Position numbers and translations under genes: made by a program. This document shows positions 32,954-42,324 of a stretch of 64,000 bases of DNA, piece by piece. The stretch comes from Phytoactinopolyspora halotolerans (lineage in GTDB: Bacteria > Actinomycetota > Actinomycetes > Jiangellales > Jiangellaceae): contig NZ_JAAGOA010000006.1 in assembly GCF_010550675.1 (NCBI RefSeq), positions 124,001-188,000 of the forward strand, written 5' to 3'. Under the pieces are notes generated by a model. That model did no database searches and was not told the origin of the DNA. It saw only the letters and a list, made by a program, of their open reading frames with translations. How positions within the stretch are numbered: the stretch's first letter is position 1; each line of letters starts with the position of its first letter.

Positions 32954-34610
32954 CGCCGTCCTCCTGCCGTTCGGGGAACAACCCGGCGGGTCTGCCCTGG
33001 CCGTCCCAGTTGAGCAGGTTCACCCGCTGCTCCTTGTTCTCCGGACCGGCAAGCGTGTCCGTGGTCTGCCGGTGCCGTAGCGCGTGGAACGTCTCCACCG
33101 ACACCGGCACCGGCTGACCGGACGCCTCGCCGAACGGGCCGGAGCCGTTGATGTACATGCCCGGGCCACCGTCGTAGTCCAATGAGCAGCTCATCTCTTC
33201 AAGCTGACGGCCGGCCTCCTCGTACGCGGTCGGGATGACGTAGCGATCCTCGTACTTCGCGATGGCCAGCAGCCGGTACATCGCGTGCATCGACTCCTCG
33301 GTCATGCCGACGCCGGCGGGTATCTCCGGCCGGGTTTCGCGCCCGAGATTCACGTCGCGCATATACGAGCGCATCGCCGCAAGCTTGCGCAGGACTGCAT
33401 CGACGGGTGCGGTGTCGCCGGCGGTGAACAACTCGGCCAGGTACTCGATCGGGATGCGCAACGCATCGATCGCTCCGAACAGGTTGCCCGCTTCCTCGGC
33501 GTCGTGTCCGGTGTCGCGCACCTGGTCGACGACGGGGGAGAGTGGTGGGATGTACCAGACCATCGGCATGGTCCGGTACTCCGGATGCAGCGGCAGGGCG
33601 ACCCGGTACTCCTTGATCAGGCGGTGGATGGGAGAGCGCTGGGCGGCGGAGATCCAGTCCTCGGCGATGCCTTCGCGGCGGGCGGCCTCGACCACCTCCT
33701 CGTCGTTCGGGTCCAGCAGCACGTCCAGCTGTGCCTGGTAGAGGTCCTTCTCGTCCTCCACCGCCGCCGCCTCCAAGACCTTGTCGGCGTCGTACAGGAT
33801 CAGACCGAGATACCGTAGCCGTCCGACGCAGGTCTCCGAGCAGACCGTAGGAAGCCCCACCTCGATCCGCGGGTAGCACAGCGTGCACTTCTCGGCCTTG
33901 CCGGTGCGGTGGTTGAAGTAGACCTTCTTGTACGGGCAGCCGGTGACGCACATCCGCCAGCCGCGGCAGGCGTCCTGGTCGACCAGGACGATGCCGTCTT
34001 CGCTCCGCTTGTACATCGCGCCGGACGGGCACGACGCCACACAGGACGGGTTCAGGCAGTGCTCGCAGATCCGCGGCAGGTAAAACATGAACGTCTGCTC
34101 GAACTCCAGCTTGACCTGATCCGAGACCTTCTTCAGAACCGGATCGTCGACGGCGAGCTGCGGTCCGCCGGCCAGGTTGTCGTCCCAGTTCGCCGACCAC
34201 TCGACCTTCATCGGATCACCGCTGATCAAGCTGCGCGGCTGGGCCACCGGCATCTGGTCGCCGAGCGGGGCGTTGATGAGATTGTCGTAGTCGTAGGTCC
34301 AGGGCTCGTAATAGTCCTGGAGCGAGGGCAGCTTCGGGTTGGAGAAGATGCTCAGCAGCCGGCGCACCCGGCCGCCGCCTTTCAACCGCAACCGGCCGCG
34401 CTTGGTCCGTTCCCAACCGCCGCGCCAGCGCTCCTGGTCCTCGTAGGTGCGCGGATAGCCCTGACCGGGCCGGGTCTCGACGTTGTTGAACCAGACGTAC
34501 TCGGTGCCCGGCCGGTTGGTCCACGCCTGCTTGCAGGTGACCGAGCAGGTGTGGCAGCCGATGCATTTGTCCAGGTTCATCACCATGGCCACTTGCGCCA
34601 TGACCTTCAT
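32946..34610 (-). CDS. narH: Respiratory nitrate reductase beta subunit (Fe-S)
   Basis: A 554-residue iron-sulfur protein starting at ATG 34610 (MKVMAQVAMVMNLDKCIGCHTCSVTCKQAW; Cys16, 19, 22, 26). Further clusters sit in CEHCLNPSCVASCPSGAMYKR and GWRMCVTGCPYKKVYFN, where a Trp (RGW-RM-C) replaces one Cys as is usual for the [3Fe-4S] cluster, and in KCTLCYPR. It carries electrons from NarI to NarG. Its ATG overlaps the narG stop by one base (TGATG). Confidence 0.96.
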   Translation of the reverse strand: MKVMAQVAMVMNLDKCIGCHTCSVTCKQAWTNRPGTEYVWFNNVETRPGQGYPRTYEDQERWRGGWERTKRGRLRLKGGGRVRRLLSIFSNPKLPSLQDYYEPWTYDYDNLINAPLGDQMPVAQPRSLISGDPMKVEWSANWDDNLAGGPQLAVDDPVLKKVSDQVKLEFEQTFMFYLPRICEHCLNPSCVASCPSGAMYKRSEDGIVLVDQDACRGWRMCVTGCPYKKVYFNHRTGKAEKCTLCYPRIEVGLPTVCSETCVGRLRYLGLILYDADKVLEAAAVEDEKDLYQAQLDVLLDPNDEEVVEAARREGIAEDWISAAQRSPIHRLIKEYRVALPLHPEYRTMPMVWYIPPLSPVVDQVRDTGHDAEEAGNLFGAIDALRIPIEYLAELFTAGDTAPVDAVLRKLAAMRSYMRDVNLGRETRPEIPAGVGMTEESMHAMYRLLAIAKYEDRYVIPTAYEEAGRQLEEMSCSLDYDGGPGMYINGSGPFGEASGQPVPVSVETFHALRHRQTTDTLAGPENKEQRVNLLNWDGQGRPAGLFPERQEDGDA

Positions 34611-37600
34611 CAGTAGGTCACCTCCTGGGAGCGGCGGCGGACGACGGTCACCTCGTCGCGCTGGTTGCCGGTCGGCCCGAGGTAGTTGAACCCGAACGAC
34701 AGTTGCGCGTACCCGCCGATCAGGTGGGTCGGTTTCACCAGCAGCCGGGTGAGGGAGTTGTGGATGCCGCCACGTGTGCCGGTGCTCTCGGTCAGCGGCA
34801 CGTCCACCGTGCGCTCCTGTGCGTGGTACATGTACGCGGTGCCGGTGGGCATGCGGTGCGACACGGTGGCACGGCACGTCACGACGCCGTTCCGGTTCAC
34901 CGCCTCCACCCAGTCGTTGTCGCGCACCCCGATCCGCCCGGCGTCCGCCGGGCTCATCCACAGTGTCGGACCGCCTCGGGACAGACTGAGCATCAACAGG
35001 TTGTCCTGGTACTCGGAATGGATCGACCACTTCGAGTGCGGGGTCAGATAGCGCACCGTGATCTGGGTGCCGTCGCCCTCGCCGACGGCCGACTCACCGA
35101 ACAGCGCGGTCATGTCGACGGGCGGACGGAAGACCGGCAGGCATTCACCGAGATCACTCATCCAATCGTGGTCGAGGAAGAAGTGCATCCGCCCGGTCAG
35201 CGTGTGCCACGGTTTGCCCTCCTCGACATTGACGGTGAACGGCGCGTATCGGCGGCCGCCGGTCTCGCTCCCGGACCATTCCGCGCTGGTGATCACCGGC
35301 ACCGGCCGGGCCTGAGTGTCGGCGAAGCTGATCCGCTTCTCCTCGCTGCCTTCGGCGAGGTGGTGCAGCGGCCGTCCGACGCGCCGTTCCAGTTCGCGGA
35401 AGCCCTCGACGGCGAGCCGCCCGTTGGTGGTTCCGGAGAGCGCCAGGATGGCCGAGGCCATCTTGACGTCGGTGTCCAGCGCGGGCCGCCCGTCAACCGG
35501 GGAACCCGGCGTGTTCATCACGCCGCATTGGGCGGCGAGATCGGCGACCTCCTGGTCCGGCTTGACGGTGACCGCCTTGGTCGTCAGCCCGAGGGTGTCC
35601 ACCAGCGGGCCGAGACTGGCCATCTTGTCGGAGATCGCCGCGTAGTCCCGCTCGACGACGGCCAGCCCCCACATCGTCTTCCCCGGCACCGGGTCGACGT
35701 CGTCGCGCCGCCAATCCCGCACCGAGCCGCCTGGCTGGGCGACCTCACCAGGGGTGTCGTGCTGCAGCGCCGTCGCCACCAGGTCCTTGCGCACGCCCAG
35801 GTGCTTGGCGCTGAGCCTGCTGAAGGCGCGCGCGATCGCGTTGAACGCGTCGAAATCGGTGCGTGTCTCCCATGGCGGGTCGATCGCCGGATTGAACGCG
35901 TGCACGTACGGGTGCATGTCGGTCGAGGAGAGGTCGTGCTTCTCATACCAGGTGGCGGCCGGGAGAACCACGTCGGAGAGCAGCGTCGTGCTGGTCATCC
36001 GGAAGTCCATCGACAGCACCAGGTCGAGCTTGCCCTCGGGCGCCTCCTCCCGCCAGACGACGTCGCGCGGGCGGCGATCCTCCGGCGTCTCCTCGGCGCG
36101 CAGGTTCGCGTCGGTGCCGAGCAGGTGGCGCAGGAAGTACTCGTTCCCCTTCGACGACGAACCCAGCAGGTTGGCCCGCCACACGGTGAGCACCCGGGGC
36201 CAGTTCTCCGGTGCGTCCGGGTCCTCGCAGGCGTACCGGAGCCGACCGTCACGCAGCTGCTGCGCGACGTACTCCTTGGGGTCGGCGCCGGCAGCCTCCG
36301 CCTCATCGACCAGTTCCATCGGATTGCGGTCGAATTGCGGATACGACGGCATCCAGCCCATCCGGGCGGACTGAGCGACGACGTCGGCCGTGTGCATGCC
36401 GGAGAAGTGCCCTTCGGCCAGCGGCGAAGCCAACGCGTCCGCCTGGTACCCGTCGTAGCGCCACTGGTCGGTGTGGGTGTACCAGTAGGCGGTGCCGATC
36501 ATCTGCCGAGGTGGGCGAGACCAGTCCAGCCCCATAGCGAGAGTCGCCCAGCCGGTGAACGGCCGGCACTTCTCCTGTCCCACGTAGTGCGCCCAGCCTC
36601 CGCCGTTGCGGCCCATACAGCCCGTGAGCATCAGCATCGCGAGGATCGCCCGGTACGTCGCGTCGCCGTGGAACCACTGGCAGATGCCGGCGCCCATGAT
36701 CACCATCGACCGTCCGCCGGATTCCTCGGCGTTGCGGGCGAACTCGTGCGCGATCCGTGCCACGGTCTCCGCTTTCACCGAGGTGATCTCCTCCTGCCAG
36801 GCGGGTGTGTAGGGCTGCGATGCGTCGTCGTAGCCGGTGGGCCAGTCGCCCGGCAGGCCGTCGCGGCCGACACCGTACTGTGCCAGCATCAGGTCGAAGA
36901 CGGTGGTGACCAGCCTCCCGCTCACCTTGCGGGCAGGTACGCCACGGCGCAGCACACCGGGTCCTTCGGGATCGTCGAACCTGGGTAGCAGCAGCGTCAC
37001 GCCCTCGCTCGCGGGGTCACCATGGAACGACAGCCGCGGCCGGAGGCCTCCGAGGTCGAGGTTCCAATGCCCGACCCCCGAGCCGGTGTGCCGGAATCCG
37101 AGCGAACCGTTCGGGACCACGGCGTCGCCGGTGTCCTCATCGAGGACGACGGTCTTCCACTCATCGCCCTCGCCGGGTTCCATGCCGTCGTAGGATTCAA
37201 GGTCCGCAGCGGTGACGAACTTGCCGGGTACGTATCCGTCGGTCCGTTCGGTGAGGGTGACCAGGAACGGCAGGTCGGTGAACGTGCGGACGTAGTCGGT
37301 GAACGCCGGCACGTGCCGTTCGACGAAGAATTCGCGCAGTATGACGTGGCCCATCGCCATCGCCAGGGCGCCGTCGGTGCCCGGCTGGGCCGGCAGCCAC
37401 TCGTCGGCGAACTTGGTGTTGTCCGCGTAGTCCGGGGAGACGGTGACCACCTTCGTGCCCCGGTAGCGGGCCTCGGCCATCCAGTGCGCGTCCGGGGTGC
37501 GTGTGACGGGGACGTTCGAGCCCCACATCAGCAAGTACGACGCGTCCCACCAGTCGCCGGACTCCGGGACGTCGGTCTGGTCTCCGAACACCTGTGGAGA

Positions 37601-38326
37601 CGCCACCGGCAGATCGGCGTACCAGTCGTAGAACGACGTCATCGCGCCGCCGATCAGCTCGATGAAGCGCGCGCCGGCGGCGTGCGAGACCATGGACATC
37701 GCCGGGATCGGGGAGAATCCCGCCACCCGGTCCGGGCCGTGCGCCTTGATCGTGTGCACATGTGCCGCGGCGATCATCTCGACCGCCTCGTCCCAGTTCA
37801 CTCGGACCAACCCGCCCTTGCCTCGCGCCCGCTGGTAGCGGCGCCGCCGCTCTGGGTCGGCCTGAATGTCGGCCCACGCCTCGACCGGGTCGCCGAGGCG
37901 TGCCTTCGCCTCCCGATACATCTCGACGAGCACACCGCGGGCGTACGGGTATCGCACCCGGGTGGGGGAGTAGGTGTACCAGGAGAACGCTGCACCACGA
38001 GGACAGCCGCGTGGCTCGTACTCAGGGCGGTCCGGGCCGACGCTGGGATAGTCGGTCTCCTGCGTCTCCCAGGTGATGATGCCGTCCTTGACGTACACCT
38101 TCCAGGAGCACGAGCCGGTGCAGTTCACCCCGTGCGTGGAGCGCACGACCTTGTCGTGGCTCCAGCGGTCCCGGTAGAAGACGTCGCCCTCGCGCCCGCC
38201 ACGGCGATGGACGGTTCGGAGATCGGCACTCACCTCGCCTGGGGTGAAGTATCGGCCCGTCTTGAGCAGCAGCTCAGCGATCGGACCGTCCAGCTGTGGG
38301 GTCGTGCCGTCATCCGTGTCCGCCAT
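34610..38326 (-). CDS. narG: Respiratory nitrate reductase alpha subunit (Mo-bis-MGD)
   Basis: A 1238-residue catalytic subunit, full length for the family. The FS0 cluster ligands are His65, Cys69, Cys73 and Cys108 (STHGVNCTGSCSWK, PRGCPRGAAFS). The active-site region includes FYDWYADLPVASPQVFGDQTD, with the probable molybdenum-ligand Asp. No twin-arginine signal is visible, so the enzyme is of the cytoplasm-facing NarGHI type. ATG 38326 has GGAG six bases upstream; ATG 38359 lacks one. An exact DosR-like box ends 73 bases before the start. The gene faces narK across a 334-base divergent region. Confidence 0.97.
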   Translation of the reverse strand: MADTDDGTTPQLDGPIAELLLKTGRYFTPGEVSADLRTVHRRGGREGDVFYRDRWSHDKVVRSTHGVNCTGSCSWKVYVKDGIITWETQETDYPSVGPDRPEYEPRGCPRGAAFSWYTYSPTRVRYPYARGVLVEMYREAKARLGDPVEAWADIQADPERRRRYQRARGKGGLVRVNWDEAVEMIAAAHVHTIKAHGPDRVAGFSPIPAMSMVSHAAGARFIELIGGAMTSFYDWYADLPVASPQVFGDQTDVPESGDWWDASYLLMWGSNVPVTRTPDAHWMAEARYRGTKVVTVSPDYADNTKFADEWLPAQPGTDGALAMAMGHVILREFFVERHVPAFTDYVRTFTDLPFLVTLTERTDGYVPGKFVTAADLESYDGMEPGEGDEWKTVVLDEDTGDAVVPNGSLGFRHTGSGVGHWNLDLGGLRPRLSFHGDPASEGVTLLLPRFDDPEGPGVLRRGVPARKVSGRLVTTVFDLMLAQYGVGRDGLPGDWPTGYDDASQPYTPAWQEEITSVKAETVARIAHEFARNAEESGGRSMVIMGAGICQWFHGDATYRAILAMLMLTGCMGRNGGGWAHYVGQEKCRPFTGWATLAMGLDWSRPPRQMIGTAYWYTHTDQWRYDGYQADALASPLAEGHFSGMHTADVVAQSARMGWMPSYPQFDRNPMELVDEAEAAGADPKEYVAQQLRDGRLRYACEDPDAPENWPRVLTVWRANLLGSSSKGNEYFLRHLLGTDANLRAEETPEDRRPRDVVWREEAPEGKLDLVLSMDFRMTSTTLLSDVVLPAATWYEKHDLSSTDMHPYVHAFNPAIDPPWETRTDFDAFNAIARAFSRLSAKHLGVRKDLVATALQHDTPGEVAQPGGSVRDWRRDDVDPVPGKTMWGLAVVERDYAAISDKMASLGPLVDTLGLTTKAVTVKPDQEVADLAAQCGVMNTPGSPVDGRPALDTDVKMASAILALSGTTNGRLAVEGFRELERRVGRPLHHLAEGSEEKRISFADTQARPVPVITSAEWSGSETGGRRYAPFTVNVEEGKPWHTLTGRMHFFLDHDWMSDLGECLPVFRPPVDMTALFGESAVGEGDGTQITVRYLTPHSKWSIHSEYQDNLLMLSLSRGGPTLWMSPADAGRIGVRDNDWVEAVNRNGVVTCRATVSHRMPTGTAYMYHAQERTVDVPLTESTGTRGGIHNSLTRLLVKPTHLIGGYAQLSFGFNYLGPTGNQRDEVTVVRRRSQEVTY

Positions 38327-38399
38327 AGGGCAGCTCCGTTCCGCGTCCGTCTCTCTCATCGACTCTAGACAGACTGCCCGTTCCGCGCGGGGTATTACA

Positions 38400-38413
38400 G
38401 GGGCGAAAGTCCC
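38400..38413 (-). promoter_or_regulatory. DosR/DevR-like box in the narG-narK divergent region
   Basis: On the minus strand GGGACTTTCGCCCC, an exact match to GGGACTTNNGNCCC, 74 bases upstream of the narG ATG. The rest of the 334-base region (to 38660) shows no second site toward narK, which lies 247 bases beyond the box. Confidence 0.75.
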
Positions 38414-38660
38414 AGACGATCGGCTCTACTGGCCGGATGTCCCTTCGAACTACGGTCGTTGATGTGCGTCTTCGCCGGTCGAGACCGCCACGCGTGGCTG
38501 GCGTACGGACGCGCCGACGATGTCCGTGAACGCATCACCCAGTCCGCCCTGGCCCTGCAGACTGGTCCCATGGGATGACGACCGCCGGAACGATCGCACC
38601 AGGATGGGCTACCTGGTCAGACGACACTCGAACGATAGAGGCTGAACGAATGGAGCCAGC

Positions 38661-39890
38661 GTGAGCACCCAGTCGCCGTCGACGACGCAGCAACAGGCCA
38701 CCGCGCCCTCGGGCAACCCATGGATGCTGGCGCTCGCCACACTCGGGTTCACGTTGACGTTCTGGGCATGGGCGCTGCTCGGTCCGCTCGGGCCTGATCT
38801 GCGGGATCGGCTGGATCTGTCGGTCAACCAGCAGGCGATCGTGGTGGCGGTTCCGGTCATCGTGGGTTCGATCGGCCGCATCCCGGTGGGTGCGCTCACC
38901 GACCGCCTCGGTGCGCGGATCATGTTCCCGGCGGTGAGCCTGCTGACCATCGTCCCGGTGCTGTACCTGGGACACGTCGCGGACTCCTACGTCCAGTTGC
39001 TCGTCGGCGGATTCTTCCTGGGCCTCGGTGGGACGACGTTCGCCATCGGCATCCCGTTCGTCAACGCGTGGTACCCGCCGAGCAGCCGAGGCACGGCGCT
39101 CGGGATCTTCGGCGCAGGTATGGGCGGCACCGCCATCGCGGCGTTCACGACGGTTCCACTCGCGGACAACGTCGGCCAGAGCTTCCCGTTCACCCTGGTG
39201 GCGGTGATCCTGGCGGTCTACGCCATGGTCGCGTGGCTGATGCTGCGGGACTGGCCCGGTCGGACCGTCTCGACGGCGAGCCTGCTCTCCCGGACGGTGG
39301 GCACGCTGAAGATCCCGGCGACGATCCCGTTGGCTCTGCTGTACGCGGTGGCGTTCGGTGGGTTCGTCGCGTTCAGCGTGTACCTGCCCACATACCTGAA
39401 GAACGCGTTCGAGCTGTCGCAATCCGACGCGTCGTTCCGAACGGCGGGTTTCGTGCTCGTCGCCGTGGTGATGCGTCCAGTCGGCGGCTACCTCTCCGAC
39501 CGATTCGGTGCCGTCACCGTGCTCTCCGGAGTGTTCGGAGCGTCCGCCGTGCTGGCGCTACTGGCGTCGTTCGAGTTCGATCTCGTGCCGGTGGGCACGG
39601 TCGCGTTCCTCGGTCTGGCCGCAGCGCTCGGTGCAGGCGCGGGTGCGGTGTTCGCGCTTGTCGCCGAGATGGTGCCCGGCGAGCGTGTCGGCGCGGTCAC
39701 CGGCTTCGTCGGCGCGGCCGGCGGGCTTGGCGGGTTCTTCCCGCCGCTGGTGATGGGCGCCTTCTACAGCTCGCTGGACTCCTACACGTGGGGGTTCGTG
39801 CTACTCGCGCTTACCGCTGCGGCGGCGTTCACGTACACCACGACGGCCGTGCGCCGCCAGGTCCGCGAGCACCAGGCACGTTGCGAATGA
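38661..39890 (+). CDS. narK: NarK-type nitrate/nitrite transporter (MFS)
   Basis: A 409-residue, 12-helix transporter starting at GTG 38661 with TGGAG upstream. The nitrate/nitrite porter features are TFWAWALLGPLGPDLRD in helix 1, RIPVGALTDRLGAR in the loop 2-3 motif, and the Gly-rich nitrate signatures GLGGTTFAIGIPFVNAWYP and FVGAAGGLGGFFPPLVMG. It brings nitrate in and can export nitrite. It is divergent from narGHJI and probably shares regulation with it. Confidence 0.93.
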   Translation: MSTQSPSTTQQQATAPSGNPWMLALATLGFTLTFWAWALLGPLGPDLRDRLDLSVNQQAIVVAVPVIVGSIGRIPVGALTDRLGARIMFPAVSLLTIVPVLYLGHVADSYVQLLVGGFFLGLGGTTFAIGIPFVNAWYPPSSRGTALGIFGAGMGGTAIAAFTTVPLADNVGQSFPFTLVAVILAVYAMVAWLMLRDWPGRTVSTASLLSRTVGTLKIPATIPLALLYAVAFGGFVAFSVYLPTYLKNAFELSQSDASFRTAGFVLVAVVMRPVGGYLSDRFGAVTVLSGVFGASAVLALLASFEFDLVPVGTVAFLGLAAALGAGAGAVFALVAEMVPGERVGAVTGFVGAAGGLGGFFPPLVMGAFYSSLDSYTWGFVLLALTAAAAFTYTTTAVRRQVREHQARCE

Positions 39891-40020
39891 ACGTTCGTTC
39901 GAATGTAGAAGATGCCGCTTCGACCACCGATGCTCTGCTGCCTTCGATGCGTACCATACGTACTGGTCAGGCTTGTTGCTGAACGTATCGAGCAGCACTC
40001 TGTGGAGGGACCAACCAATT

Positions 40021-40041
40021 TGTGCCACCACTGGTGGCACA
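40021..40041. repeat. Perfect 9-bp inverted repeat, 3-base spacer
   Basis: TGTGCCACC-ACT-GGTGGCACA lies 130 bases after narK and just before the end of a decayed gene on the other strand. It could be a bidirectional terminator or an operator. No T-tract is present. Confidence 0.6.
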
Positions 40042-40085
40042 GATTCAGGAATCGGCCACATCATGGCAAAGCGTCGCATGTAGAA

Positions 40086-40364
40086 CTAGCCACGACGTGA
40101 GAAACCCCGAGCTCCGCCCGTCGTGGCTCGCAAGTCTTGGCTGATGCGACCGACGACGTCGTCGCCCCAGCCGTGCTCCTGCTGCTGTTCCAGGATGTCG
40201 CGGCCTATCGATCAGTACAGCATCACCAACTCGGTGTTCACCGCGCGAGCCGCGCGGTTTTGCGCGTCGCCGATGCGTTGGCTGAGGCGGTCGATCAGGC
40301 TCTGGTACGCCTTCGTGTCGACGACGGCCTCGACAGATGCGGGTGCGTTGTGCGATTCGCTCAT
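40086..40364 (-). pseudogene. DUF1016 (YhcG/PDDEXK-like) gene remnant, stop at codon 51
   Basis: From ATG 40364 the frame reads MSESHNAPASVEAVV, then YQSLIDRLSQRIGDAQNRAA and VNTELVMLY, then a TGA at 40212-40214, and continues in frame SIGRDILEQQQEHGWGDDVV, GRISQDLRAT, GARGFSRRG, TAG. This is the DUF1016 N-terminal domain, in which a Trp normally stands where the TGA is (LLYWSIGRDI). The nuclease-like C-terminal domain is wholly missing. One point mutation plus a large 3' deletion fits an old, non-functional gene. The remaining 39891-40085 and 40365-40544 flanks, more AT-rich than average, show no other gene. Confidence 0.8.
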
Positions 40365-40422
40365 GCTACGAGAATAACTCGAGGTAAATGGATGTTATCA
40401 CGATAAGATTAAATCTAGTGAG

Positions 40423-40457
40423 ACTAGACAGAAGTATTCTGGGTCAACTAGACGGAA
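40423..40457. repeat. Two 11-bp direct repeats (ACTAGACRGAA), 24-base period
   Basis: ACTAGACAGAA at 40423-40433 and ACTAGACGGAA at 40447-40457 lie in an AT-rich stretch about 90-120 bases before the epimerase gene. A CTAGT/ACTAG inverted pair overlaps the first copy. Possibly a regulator site; no family is recognised. Confidence 0.4.
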
Positions 40458-40544
40458 AAAGTTGCGGCCGGATGGGCTCGTTCGCGTCTGGGCCGTGGAC
40501 GGGGTTCCGGTCATGGCGGGAGCGTTCGTGGATGCGGACCGTGT

Positions 40545-41495
40545 ATGTATAGGTGGGTGGAGAACAGGCAGCGGAAGATCGTCATCCCAGGTGGCACCGG
40601 CTACATGGGGCGGGCGTTGACCGGACGGTTGATCGAGCGGGGTGACGAGGTGGTCATCCTGTCGCGTGGCACTTCGACCACGGTGCCGGGCGCCACAGTG
40701 GTGGACTGGGACGGCGCCCGGCTCGGGGCGTGGGTCGACCATCTCGACGGGGCGGACGCCGTCGTCCACCTCACCGGCAAGCGCGTCGACTGCCGCCCGA
40801 CCCGGCGAAACATCGAGGAGCTGATCCGTTCCCGGGTGGAGCCGGTGCGTCTCGTGGGCGAGGCGATCCGCCAGGTGTCAGCGCCGCCAGGAGTGTGGGT
40901 GCAGTCGGCGACGCTGGCGATCCACGGCGAAGGCGGCGACCGGATGATCACAGAGTCGACTCCGGTCTCCGGTGTCGGTCCGCAGCAGATGGTCCAGGTG
41001 GCGCTGGCCTGGGAGGCCGCATACCGGGAGGCGGTCGAGCTGGTGGATCGTGCCGTTCTGCTCCGGATCGGCGTCGCCATCGGCGGCAGCGGCGACCCGG
41101 CCACGGAGCGGCTGCGCACCTTGGTCCGGCTGGGCCTCGGCGGCACCGTCGCGTCCGGCCGGCAATGGTTGTCCTGGATCGCGCTGGACGACCTGCTGCG
41201 CGGCCTGCTGCGTGCCATCGACGAGCCCTCCATGAACGGCATGTACCTCTTGACCTCGCCGTCGCCGGTGACGAACGCCGAACTGATGGCCACGTTGCGG
41301 CGGCTCATCGGCAGGCGCATGGGATTGTCGTCGCCGGCGTGGCTGACCCGGCTGGGAGCGCCGATGCTCGGCTCGGACCCCGAGCTTGCGCTGACCGGGC
41401 GGCGTGCCTACCCAGAACGCTTGCTGGCCGAGGGATTCACCTTCGGCGTCACGGACCTGGACGAGGCGCTGCGTCGCGCCCTCGCCGACGCCTGA
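40545..41495 (+). CDS. TIGR01777-type NAD-dependent epimerase/dehydratase
   Basis: A 316-residue short-chain dehydrogenase-type protein with an NAD(P) fold at the start (KIVIPGGTGYMGRALTGRLIERGDEVVILSRG). Other family landmarks are DAVVHLTGKRVDCRPTRRN, GVWVQSATLAIHGEGGD, VLLRIGVAIGG, and a C-terminal DUF1731-like part (ALTGRRAYPERLLAEGFTF). Proteins of this group (YfcH/SulA-like) have unknown substrates. The start is uncertain: ATG 40545 or GTG 40557, neither with a clear ribosome site. Confidence 0.83.
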   Translation: MYRWVENRQRKIVIPGGTGYMGRALTGRLIERGDEVVILSRGTSTTVPGATVVDWDGARLGAWVDHLDGADAVVHLTGKRVDCRPTRRNIEELIRSRVEPVRLVGEAIRQVSAPPGVWVQSATLAIHGEGGDRMITESTPVSGVGPQQMVQVALAWEAAYREAVELVDRAVLLRIGVAIGGSGDPATERLRTLVRLGLGGTVASGRQWLSWIALDDLLRGLLRAIDEPSMNGMYLLTSPSPVTNAELMATLRRLIGRRMGLSSPAWLTRLGAPMLGSDPELALTGRRAYPERLLAEGFTFGVTDLDEALRRALADA

Positions 41496-41640
41496 GGGCA
41501 CATCGACGACGTCCCCGGCGAAGGTGCAGCTGACATGGTGACGTCAACGGGCGGCATGATCGGCGCCGACGTCCTGGTGCCCTATGTCCCCGAGGTCGAT
41601 TCATGCTCTGGTGTGCCCGCGACGTGGTTGAGTATGTTCC

Positions 41641-42321
41641 GTGAGCGATGAGCAGGGTCTGTTCGCCTTCCATGACGTTGTCGTGGAACGGCAGGGCATC
41701 CGGGCGTTGAACGGCTTCTCGGCACGCATCGAGGGTCTCGGGGTGACCGGTCTGAGCGGGCCGTCCGGTTCCGGCAAGAGCACGTTGCTACGGCTGTGCA
41801 ACCGGCTGGAGGTTCCGACGTCGGGACAGGTGCTGTTCCGCGGCGACGACGTCGCCGGCCTGGATCCGCTCACCCTTCGGCGTCAGGTCGGGATGGTGTT
41901 CCAGAAACCCACGCCGTTTCCAGGGTCGGTCCGCGACAACCTCCTGGCCGCCGCGCCCGACGCCGGTATGGACGAGTTGGAACAGGCGCTGCTGCGTGCC
42001 TCGTTGGACGGTTCGTGGCTGGACCGAGACGCCACCACTCTCTCCGGCGGTGAGGCCCAGCGCGTCTGCATGGCGCGGACGCTGGCCATGGAGCCCGAGG
42101 TTCTGCTCCTCGACGAACCCACCTCCGCCCTCGACCAGGCAGCGGTGGAGATCTTCGAGCAGGCGGTGAGCGAGCTGGTGAAGGCGGGACTCGCCGCCAT
42201 CTGGGTAAGCCACGACACGGTGCAGCTGAGGCGGGTCGCCGACGTGGTGTTGCGGATCGACGACGGTCGCTATGCCGGAACCGATCGGATCGAACATGGT
42301 TCTCCAGCCGAGGAGGTGTGA
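41641..42321 (+). CDS. ABC transporter ATPase, FetA/YbbL-like
   Basis: A 226-residue ATPase with complete Walker A (GPSGSGKSTLL), Q-loop (VFQKPTPFPGSV), ABC signature (LSGGEAQRV) and Walker B (VLLLDEPTSALD) motifs. It is coupled to the next gene (four bases apart), a UPF0014 permease, as in the FetAB system of E. coli, which exports iron and protects against oxidative stress. The start is GTG 41641. Confidence 0.85.
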   Translation: MSDEQGLFAFHDVVVERQGIRALNGFSARIEGLGVTGLSGPSGSGKSTLLRLCNRLEVPTSGQVLFRGDDVAGLDPLTLRRQVGMVFQKPTPFPGSVRDNLLAAAPDAGMDELEQALLRASLDGSWLDRDATTLSGGEAQRVCMARTLAMEPEVLLLDEPTSALDQAAVEIFEQAVSELVKAGLAAIWVSHDTVQLRRVADVVLRIDDGRYAGTDRIEHGSPAEEV

Positions 42322-42324
42322 ACA

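Noticed and set aside
34703-36988. 761-codon plus-strand frame antisense to narG
   Set aside because: Entirely opposite a full-length, motif-rich narG; typical GC-driven open frame.
38391-38396. GGTATT near the narG box as a CsoR-family half-site
   Set aside because: Only one arm is present; no C-tract partner.
38563-38576. GGTCCCATGGGATG near narK as a DosR-like box
   Set aside because: Symmetrical but lacks the ACTT core in either orientation.
40137-40406. Plus-strand 89-codon frame in the narK-epimerase gap
   Set aside because: It overprints the DUF1016 remnant on the opposite strand, which explains its openness.
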